The notes under the pieces: generated by a model
What the model was told of the DNA's origin: nothing
The model's database searches: none
The model's input: only the letters and a program-made list of their open reading frames with translations
In this document: in pieces, positions 1 through 5,927 of the stretch
Position numbering within the stretch: the first letter of the stretch is position 1
How the letters are laid out: each line of letters opens with the position of its first letter
Position numbers and translations under genes: made by a program
Source of the DNA: Solobacterium sp. UBA636
GTDB lineage: Bacteria; Bacillota_I; Bacilli_A; Erysipelotrichales; Erysipelotrichaceae
Reading direction: 5' to 3'
Length of the DNA: 14,235 nucleotides
Assembly (NCBI GenBank): GCA_002299675.1
Contig: DBOW01000119.1
Location: forward strand, 1-14,235

Positions 1-63
1 GATAATAATCATGATGCGGTTGCCTGGGTAATAAATCGCTATGTTTTTGGTGAAGAATGTTAA
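1..63 (+). CDS. 3' end of an unidentified protein (partial)
   Basis: Frame 1 is open from the first base of the window and ends at TAA 61-63. It encodes a 20-residue tail, DNNHDAVAWVINRYVFGEEC. The other two plus-strand frames stop early in this stretch, and a promoter begins only 7 bases after the stop, which fits a true gene end. The tail is not the C-terminus expected of ribosomal protein L1, the usual upstream neighbour of rplJ, so rplKA is not directly adjacent here. I do not recognise the family, and 20 residues are too few to assign a function. That it is coding at all is an inference from the open frame and the spacing. Confidence 0.5.
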   Translation, partial: DNNHDAVAWVINRYVFGEEC

Positions 64-70
64 AAAAGTC

Positions 71-99
71 TTTACTTTAAGGTAAGTTTGTAGGATAAT
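71..99 (+). promoter_or_regulatory. Sigma-A type promoter for the rplJ-rplL-rpoBC operon
   Basis: A -35 box TTTACT (71-76, 4/6 to TTGACA) is followed by a 17-base spacer and a -10 box GATAAT (94-99, 5/6 to TATAAT). Transcription would start near 106, just before the conserved L10 leader. The promoter lies between the stop of the upstream gene (63) and the leader, so the operon probably has its own promoter and does not depend on read-through from the gene before it. Confidence 0.72.
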
Positions 100-106
100 A
101 ATACGG

Positions 107-210
107 CATCAATATACCATAGACAGTAACGGGGAAGATCCTTAAAAATGTTACCGAGGTAAAGATCGATAGTGATTTTTGTAACCTTTGTCTGTGGGCA
201 AAGGTTTTTT
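107..210 (+). ncRNA. L10 leader (ribosomal protein L10 autoregulatory leader RNA)
   Basis: The 5' untranslated region upstream of rplJ has the arrangement of the Bacillota L10 leader. There is a GTAAC (126-130)/GTTAC (150-154) helix, then the conserved-looking CCGAGGTAAAGAT segment (154-166), then a terminator hairpin just before the gene. In the known family, L10 bound to L7/L12 binds the leader and lowers expression of its own operon; in Bacillus this works by transcription attenuation. GTTAC 150-154 could instead pair with GTAAC 181-185, which includes the start of the terminator's 5' arm. AGACA 121-125 could pair with TGTCT 189-193. Both alternatives would act as antiterminators. The exact 5' end and the switch mechanism are inferred. 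Confidence 0.8.
183..210 (+). terminator. Attenuator terminator in the L10 leader
   Basis: AACCTTTG (183-190) and CAAAGGTT (199-206) form a perfect 8-bp stem with an 8-base loop. A run of six T (205-210) follows directly. The hairpin lies 36 bases before the rplJ start codon and inside the leader, so it should act as a regulated attenuator and not as the end of an operon. Confidence 0.82.
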
Positions 211-245
211 GTACCTTAAGTATATAGATGTTAGAAAGAGGAGTT

Positions 246-758
246 ATGAATCAAAACGTATTAAGTGCAAAGCAGGCAGTTGTAAGCGAGATTTCAGAAA
301 AACTGAAGAATTCTGAATCAACTGTTGTTGTGGAGTACCGTGGCTTAACTGTTGCAGAAGTAACAGAATTAAGAAGAAACCTTCGTGCTGAAAATGTAGA
401 AATGAAGGTCTACAAGAACACAATGGTGGAAAGAGCTGCGGAAGAATGCGGTTATTCAGAACTTAAGGAAGCTCTTAAGGGACCTAACGCATTCGCATTC
501 TCAACAGATGCAACCGCACCTGCAAGAATCTTAGCTAATTTCGCTAAGAAACATGAAGCGCTAGTGCTGAAACAGGGTATCGTTGAAGGCAAAGTAGTAA
601 GTGTTGAAACTATCAAGGAACTTTCTTCACTGCCAAACAGAGATGGTATGCTGTCTATGCTGCTCAGCTGCTTACAGTCACCAGTATCTTCATTTGCCAG
701 AGCCGTTAAAGCGGTTGCTGATGCAAAGGAAGGCGCACCTGCACCTGCTGCAGAGTAA
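246..758 (+). CDS. rplJ: 50S ribosomal protein L10
   Basis: L10 anchors the L7/L12 dimers to the 23S rRNA GTPase-associated centre, forming the ribosomal stalk base, and it represses its own operon by binding the leader RNA. The 170-residue product has the usual length. It begins MNQNVLSAKQAVVSEI and carries the family signature VVVEYRGLTVAEVTELR (about 27-43), followed by KVYKNTMVERAA (54-65). The C-terminal helix that recruits L7/L12 is followed by an Ala/Pro-rich end. An in-frame ATG at 228 would add six residues, but ATG 246 is preferred: it follows AGAGGAG (237-243) and matches the family N-terminus. The gene is first in the operon, and rplL starts 35 bases after its stop. Confidence 0.96.
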   Translation: MNQNVLSAKQAVVSEISEKLKNSESTVVVEYRGLTVAEVTELRRNLRAENVEMKVYKNTMVERAAEECGYSELKEALKGPNAFAFSTDATAPARILANFAKKHEALVLKQGIVEGKVVSVETIKELSSLPNRDGMLSMLLSCLQSPVSSFARAVKAVADAKEGAPAPAAE

Positions 759-793
759 TTGTTAAAAATTAAGAAAGAAAGAGGAAAAAACAA

Positions 794-1162
794 ATGGCAA
801 AATTATCACATGAGGATATCTTAGCATATCTTGAAGAAGCTACAATTCTTGAATTAAATGATTTAGTAAAGGCAATCGAAGAGAAGTTCGGTGTTTCTGC
901 TGCTGCACCTGTTGCTGTAGCTGCTGCTGCACCAGTTGAAGAAGCTGGTCCTTCAGTTGTAACTGTAACTTTAACAAGCTTCGGTGAAGCTAAGACTGCT
1001 GTAATTAAGGTAGTTAAGGAAATCACTGGTTTAGGCTTAGTTGAAGCTAAGGGCTTAGTTGATAAGTGTCCATCTCCTATTAAAGAGAACATCAGTGTAG
1101 AAGAAGCAGAAACTATCAAGAAGAAGTTAATGGATGCAGGAGCTACTGTAGACGTTAAGTAA
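794..1162 (+). CDS. rplL: 50S ribosomal protein L7/L12
   Basis: This is the multicopy stalk protein that recruits and stimulates the translational GTPases (EF-Tu, EF-G, IF2). At 122 residues it has the normal length. The N-terminal dimerisation and L10-binding helices (about 1-34) lead into an Ala/Pro-rich hinge (about 35-52) and a globular factor-binding domain (about 55-122) with the core AKTAVIKVVKEITGLGL. The lysines equivalent to E. coli K65, K70 and K84 are kept. The residue equivalent to K81 in GLGLKEAK is Val83 here, and the following Asp of EAKDLV is Gly87. GAGGA (781-785) is a suitable ribosome binding site. The methyltransferase gene begins only 3 bases after the stop. Confidence 0.96.
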   Translation: MAKLSHEDILAYLEEATILELNDLVKAIEEKFGVSAAAPVAVAAAAPVEEAGPSVVTVTLTSFGEAKTAVIKVVKEITGLGLVEAKGLVDKCPSPIKENISVEEAETIKKKLMDAGATVDVK

Positions 1163-1165
1163 TTA

Positions 1166-1756
1166 ATGCCTCATTATTTTACAGATAATAGTAACTTGAA
1201 GTCCGAGCGAAAGGACTTCAAGTTCTATTTCGAAAATGAGATTTTTAATTTTACTACCGATAATGGGGTTTTCTGTAAATCAGAAGTCGATTACGGCAGT
1301 TATCTTCTTATAAAAACTGTTTACAGGCTGCAGCTGGGCAAAAATCTGCTGGATCTGGGTTCGGGTTATGGGCCTATTGGCATAGTAATTAAGCATTTTA
1401 ATCCTGATATTGAGGTTGATGCGGTTGATGTGAATCCAAGAGCGGTAGAGCTTAACAGACTCAATGCAGATAATAACAGTACTCCAATTGAAGTTTATTT
1501 GTGTGAAGATATTCTTACTTTAAATAAAAGTTATGACAGCATCTTGCTTAATCCGCCTATTAGAGCGGGCAAGAAGGTGATATATAGCCTCTATGAGAAA
1601 TCAGAAGTGATTTTAAATAATGGAGGCTGTTTGTATATCGTTATTCAGAAGAAGCAGGGTGCTGAATCTTCATTTAATAAGCTGAAAGAATTATTTAGTG
1701 ATGTTAAGGTTATAGCCAAGTCAAAGGGCTATCAAATTATACAGGCAATTAAATAA
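1166..1756 (+). CDS. RsmC/YbxB-like class I SAM-dependent methyltransferase
   Basis: This is a predicted N-methyltransferase of the RsmC-like (MTS) family; E. coli RsmC makes m2G1207 in 16S rRNA. Homologues of this size sit between rplL and rpoB in Bacillus (ybxB) and other Bacillota, so order and family agree, although the exact substrate is not shown here. The 196 residues contain the SAM-binding motif I LLDLGSGYGPIG (61-72), an acidic strand end DAVDVN (85-90) and the catalytic motif IV NPPIR (129-133), typical of enzymes acting on exocyclic amino groups of bases. It lacks the N-terminal pseudo-domain of the longer proteobacterial RsmC. ATG 1166 has no clear Shine-Dalgarno and lies 3 bases after rplL, so its translation is probably coupled to rplL. 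Codons 10-20 encode a perfect hairpin, listed separately. Confidence 0.85.
   Translation: MPHYFTDNSNLKSERKDFKFYFENEIFNFTTDNGVFCKSEVDYGSYLLIKTVYRLQLGKNLLDLGSGYGPIGIVIKHFNPDIEVDAVDVNPRAVELNRLNADNNSTPIEVYLCEDILTLNKSYDSILLNPPIRAGKKVIYSLYEKSEVILNNGGCLYIVIQKKQGAESSFNKLKELFSDVKVIAKSKGYQIIQAIK
1193..1224 (+). repeat. Perfect 12-bp inverted repeat (RNA hairpin) just after rplL, inside the methyltransferase 5' end
   Basis: AACTTGAAGTCC (1193-1204) and GGACTTCAAGTT (1213-1224) are exact reverse complements separated by the 8-base loop GAGCGAAA. The downstream bases (CTATTTCG) contain only a weak T run. The hairpin begins 31 bases after the rplL stop and lies fully within codons 10-20 of the methyltransferase. 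In E. coli the rplL-rpoB junction carries a partial attenuator and an RNase III processing site. This structure sits in the matching place and could play either role here. The pairing is seen directly; its function is inferred. Confidence 0.6.
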
Positions 1757-1797
1757 TCTACACTTTGTTTAATTTAATAGAAAAGGACGGCGCATTA

Positions 1798-4700
1798 ATG
1801 GAAGAAAAACAATCTTATCATATTGTTGAATCGGGAAGACACTCTACTCGCCGTGATTATTCCAAGGTATCTGGTGCCCTGGAATTGCCAAACTTAGTAG
1901 AAATTCAAACAGACTCTTTTGAATGGTTTAAGAACCAGGGTATAAAAGAGGTTTTTGAAGAGATATACCCTATTCAAAACTACGGCGGAAATATTCGATT
2001 AAATCTTCTGAGCTATGAATTTAGACCTTCGAAATATGACGTCGCTGAATCAAAGTATCGTGAGATTAACTATTATGCTTCGCTTTATGCCAACATGGAG
2101 CTGGAGATAATAGATGAAGATACCGGTGAAGTTATCACCAAAAGAGAAGAGGTATTTTTAGGCGATTTTCCAATGATGACACCTACAGGCACTTTTATTA
2201 TTAATGGTGCTGAGCGTGTTATTGTTTCGCAGATTGTCAGATCACCTGGTGCATATTTTGATATTAATTCCGATGATAAGACCGGAAGAGATATTTTTGA
2301 TGGTGAATTAATACCTTCCAGAGGAACCTGGCTGGAATTCATTACTGATGACAAGAAGAACGCTCTTGGCAGAATAATGAATATGTCAGTGGACAGAAAG
2401 CGTAAGATTTTATCTACTATTCTGTTAAAGACTATTGGTTTCTCTTTAAATCCTGAAAAGGGAGAAGACGCATTTGATACTTCTAAGATGCGTACTTTCT
2501 TAAGCGCTCTTGGTCTTCATGTTTATGATGATCTTATCAATCAGAATGATGACCGTGAGTTTTTAAATATTTATGAGGCTTTATATACAAGTTTCTTCGG
2601 TGGCTATGAGGAAATTGTAAATACGCTTCAGGCTGATAAGACTAAGACTCTTGATGCTGCGCTTCTTGAAATGCACAAGAACCAGAAGCAGGATGAAGTG
2701 CCAACTATTGATGGTGCCAAGTCTTTGATGAACGCCAAGTTTTTTGATCAGAAGAAATATGATCTGACTTATGCTGGAAGATTTAAGCTGGGCAGAAAGC
2801 TCAATGTAATTGATAGAATTGAGCATCATGTCTTAGCTCAGGATCTTTATAAGGCGGATGGTTCTCTTTTAATGAAGAAGGGTACTCTGGTTGAAAAGGC
2901 CGAGCGTAATATTTTAAGAGAAGAACTGACTAAGGGAAGTCATGTTGAGGCATTCCCATTCAAACACCAGTTCTCTCATCCTACTGTAGTAGAAGTAAGT
3001 ACAGCTGATAAACTTGCACTTGTGGGCAGAGTTCTGGCCAATGATGTTGAGTGCGGTTCTTTAACTGTAGAAATGGGTACCTGCTTAAGCGAAAAGGATA
3101 TTGAGGCTTTAGCTGGCGCAGTAGAAAAGGTAAGCGTTTATACCGGAATTATCGCCAGACCTGTTGTTCTGACATCTGAAAACTTTAATGCGGTTCTGGA
3201 CTATGGTCAAAGACTGTTTGTACTGGGCCGTTTAACAGATGAAAATGGCGATGTTATGGTGGAAGATGATCTGGCAATGCCTAGATATATTCCTGATGGT
3301 GATGTATATATTCTTATGGCCGATAAGGAAAACGCAGTTCGTGAAAGAGTTGCCAGAGGCGATAAGATTACTGCATGGCTTGTGGGAAGTGCTAACCAGG
3401 TAGTTGAGATTGAACAGCCTGACGTAGAGGATTCTACTATTCGTTTAATCGGTATTGATCCGCTTAATAATAAGAGATGTATCACTATTTCTGATATGAT
3501 CGCTCTTTATTCTTATATGCTTTCATTAATCGATGGAGTTGGTTCTACCGATGATATCGATATGCTTGGAAACAGACGTATCAGAACTGTTGGTGAGCTG
3601 ATTCAGAATCAGTTCAGAATCGGTCTTTCCAGAATGGAAAAGGCTGTAAAGGAGAAGATGTCAATCATTGAGGTTGAAACAGCTACTCCTAAGACTCTCA
3701 CCAACAACAGACCTTTATCTGGTGCCATCAAGGAATTCTTCTCTTCTTCACAGCTTTCACAGTTTATGGATCAGCAGAATCCTCTGGCTGAGCTTACAAA
3801 TAAGCGTCGTATTTCAGCCTTAGGTCCTGGTGGTCTTACAAGAGAGAGAGCTGGTTTCGAAGTTCGAGATGTTCACAATTCGCACTATGGACGTATCTGT
3901 CCTATTGAGACTCCAGAAGGTCAGAATATCGGTCTGATTTCTTATCTTACTTCTTATGCCAAGGTTAATAAGTATGGTTTCATTGAGACTCCATACCGTA
4001 AGGTTTTAAAGGACGGAACTGTTACTGAGGATTATATTTATCTTTCAGCTGACGATGAGAATGATTACATCATTGCTCAGGCCAACGAAGTTATGGATGG
4101 CCGTCTGGTTAATGAACAGGTTGTTGCCAGAAAAGCTGGTGAAACCATCATGGCCAGAAGAGAAGATGTTGAACTGGCTGACGTTTCACCTAAGCAGATT
4201 GTTTCGGTGGCTGCCGGCTGTATCCCATTCTTAGAAAACGATGACGCTTCACGTGCCCTGATGGGTGCCAACATGCAGCGTCAGGCTGTACCTCTTTTAA
4301 ACCCTCATTCTCCATATGTTGGTACTGGTCTTGAGACTAAGATTGCCAGAGACTCTGGTACAGGTCTTATCTGTAAGACACCTGGTGTTGTAACTTATGC
4401 TGATTCACGCACAATCATGGTTGCGGGTGATGATGGCGAGGAACACGAATACCGTCTGGAGAAGTTTGAAAGATCAAATGCCGGTACCTGCATCAACCAG
4501 AGACCAATCGTTAAGAAGGGTGACAGAGTTGAATATGGCGAAGTTATCGGTGATGGTCCTTCAATGGAAGATGGCGAACTGGCTTTAGGTCAGAATGTTA
4601 CTATCGCCTATATGACATGGCATGGCTATAACTATGAGGATGCCATTATCATGTCTGAGCGTATGGTAAAGGATGATGTTTATACATCTATTCATATCGA

Positions 4701-5916
4701 TGAATATTCAATAGAGAAGCGTAAGACTAAGCTTGGTGATGAAGAAATCACCAGAGATATTCCTAATGTTCAGGAAGGTGCCTGCCGTAATCTGGATGGC
4801 CGTGGTATTGTCATGGTCGGTGCCGAGGTTAAGGAAGGCGATATCCTGGTTGGTAAGGTTACTCCTAAGGGCCAGTCTGATGCTTCACCAGAAGAAAAGC
4901 TTCTGCTGGCAATCTTTGGTGAGAAGTCACATGAAGTTAGAGATAACTCTTTAAGAGTTCCACATGGTGGTGCCGGTATTGTTCAGTCTATCCGTATCTT
5001 TAAGAGAGAAGATGGCTATGATATGCCTCCAGGCGTTACTGAAGTTATTAAGGTTTATGTTGTTCAGAAACGTAAGATTTCTGAAGGTGACAAGATGGCC
5101 GGAAGACATGGTAACAAGGGTGTTATTTCAAAGATTCTGCCTGTTGAGGATATGCCAATCATGCCAGATGGTACACCAATTGATATTATGTTAAATCCAT
5201 TCGGTGTTCCTTCACGTATGAATATCGGACAGGTTCTGGAAATTCATCTGGGTATGGCTGCCAAGACACTCGGTGTTAAATTCGCAACACCAGTATTCGA
5301 TGGTATTACCAATGAGGAATTAATGGATATTATGAAGGAAGCCGGTTCTACCAAGGATGGCAAGGTCGTTCTAAGAGATGGTAAGACTGGTGAACCTTAT
5401 GATGAACGTATTTCAGTGGGTGTCATGTATATGATCAAGCTGGCACACATGGTTGATGATAAGCTGCATGCCCGTGCAACTGGTCCATATTCGCTGGTTA
5501 CTCAGCAGCCACTCGGCGGTAAAGCTCAGAATGGTGGTCAAAGATTCGGTGAAATGGAAGTATGGGCTCTTGAGGCTTATGGTGCTGCTCATACTCTGGA
5601 AGAAATTCTGACTGTTAAGTCCGATGATATTGATGGACGTACTAAGACTTATGATGCGATTATCAAGGGTAAGCCAATTCCTGAGCCTGGTATTCCTGAA
5701 TCATTCAATGTATTAAAGAACGAACTGATGGCTTTGGCTGTTGACGTACAGATGCTTGACAGCGAGGGTCATGAGGTTAAGGTTTCAAGGGAAGAAGATG
5801 GTGACGCTCCACGCGGACAGATGGTAGAGGATACCGAAGGTCTGACTGTAAGAGACACAATCGATGAACCTGAAGAAGTAAATGACGCCGTTATGGGTCT
5901 AGATGATGAATTTTAA
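1798..5916 (+). CDS. rpoB: DNA-directed RNA polymerase subunit beta
   Basis: The beta subunit forms one half of the RNA polymerase active-site cleft and binds rifampicin. ATG 1798 gives 1372 residues. It follows AAAAGGA (1781-1787), whereas the in-frame TTG at 1765 has no suitable upstream site. Seen in order: ELPNLVEIQT near residue 25, the rifampicin cluster around 645-685 (SSQLSQFMDQ, TNKRRISALGPGG, RERAGFEVRDVH), NYEDAIIMSER (945-955), the catalytic lysines K1099 and K1107 in GDKMAGRHGNKG, and the C-terminal PLGGKAQ and RFGEMEVWALEAYGA motifs. The position equal to E. coli His526 is Asn668. The protein is longer than Bacillus RpoB (about 1190), mainly because of an insert around residues 360-575. 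It ends in an acidic tail. The stop codon overlaps the rpoC ribosome binding site. Confidence 0.97.
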   Translation: MEEKQSYHIVESGRHSTRRDYSKVSGALELPNLVEIQTDSFEWFKNQGIKEVFEEIYPIQNYGGNIRLNLLSYEFRPSKYDVAESKYREINYYASLYANMELEIIDEDTGEVITKREEVFLGDFPMMTPTGTFIINGAERVIVSQIVRSPGAYFDINSDDKTGRDIFDGELIPSRGTWLEFITDDKKNALGRIMNMSVDRKRKILSTILLKTIGFSLNPEKGEDAFDTSKMRTFLSALGLHVYDDLINQNDDREFLNIYEALYTSFFGGYEEIVNTLQADKTKTLDAALLEMHKNQKQDEVPTIDGAKSLMNAKFFDQKKYDLTYAGRFKLGRKLNVIDRIEHHVLAQDLYKADGSLLMKKGTLVEKAERNILREELTKGSHVEAFPFKHQFSHPTVVEVSTADKLALVGRVLANDVECGSLTVEMGTCLSEKDIEALAGAVEKVSVYTGIIARPVVLTSENFNAVLDYGQRLFVLGRLTDENGDVMVEDDLAMPRYIPDGDVYILMADKENAVRERVARGDKITAWLVGSANQVVEIEQPDVEDSTIRLIGIDPLNNKRCITISDMIALYSYMLSLIDGVGSTDDIDMLGNRRIRTVGELIQNQFRIGLSRMEKAVKEKMSIIEVETATPKTLTNNRPLSGAIKEFFSSSQLSQFMDQQNPLAELTNKRRISALGPGGLTRERAGFEVRDVHNSHYGRICPIETPEGQNIGLISYLTSYAKVNKYGFIETPYRKVLKDGTVTEDYIYLSADDENDYIIAQANEVMDGRLVNEQVVARKAGETIMARREDVELADVSPKQIVSVAAGCIPFLENDDASRALMGANMQRQAVPLLNPHSPYVGTGLETKIARDSGTGLICKTPGVVTYADSRTIMVAGDDGEEHEYRLEKFERSNAGTCINQRPIVKKGDRVEYGEVIGDGPSMEDGELALGQNVTIAYMTWHGYNYEDAIIMSERMVKDDVYTSIHIDEYSIEKRKTKLGDEEITRDIPNVQEGACRNLDGRGIVMVGAEVKEGDILVGKVTPKGQSDASPEEKLLLAIFGEKSHEVRDNSLRVPHGGAGIVQSIRIFKREDGYDMPPGVTEVIKVYVVQKRKISEGDKMAGRHGNKGVISKILPVEDMPIMPDGTPIDIMLNPFGVPSRMNIGQVLEIHLGMAAKTLGVKFATPVFDGITNEELMDIMKEAGSTKDGKVVLRDGKTGEPYDERISVGVMYMIKLAHMVDDKLHARATGPYSLVTQQPLGGKAQNGGQRFGEMEVWALEAYGAAHTLEEILTVKSDDIDGRTKTYDAIIKGKPIPEPGIPESFNVLKNELMALAVDVQMLDSEGHEVKVSREEDGDAPRGQMVEDTEGLTVRDTIDEPEEVNDAVMGLDDEF

Positions 5917-5927
5917 GGAGGTAAGTT

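Noticed and set aside
228..245. Upstream ATG for L10
   Set aside because: It lies before the purine-rich ribosome binding site, and the added residues do not match the L10 family start.
452..793. Minus-strand open frame opposite rplJ
   Set aside because: It is fully inside a confident gene on the other strand and has no plausible domain; the same reasoning applies to the other minus-strand frames opposite rplL, rpoB and rpoC.
1765..1797. TTG start that would lengthen RpoB by 11 residues
   Set aside because: ATG 1798 has an AAAAGGA site at suitable distance, and the extension does not resemble RpoB N-termini.
4733..5194. Alternative-frame plus-strand frames inside rpoB
   Set aside because: They overlap the most conserved part of RpoB (EDAIIMSER to GDKMAGRHGNKG), so they are by-products of its codon use.
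5530..5535. RpoB KAQNGG in place of the usual KAQFGG as a possible functional change
   Set aside because: It is noted as a difference, but I could not rule out that it is common in related low-GC bacteria, so I do not claim significance.
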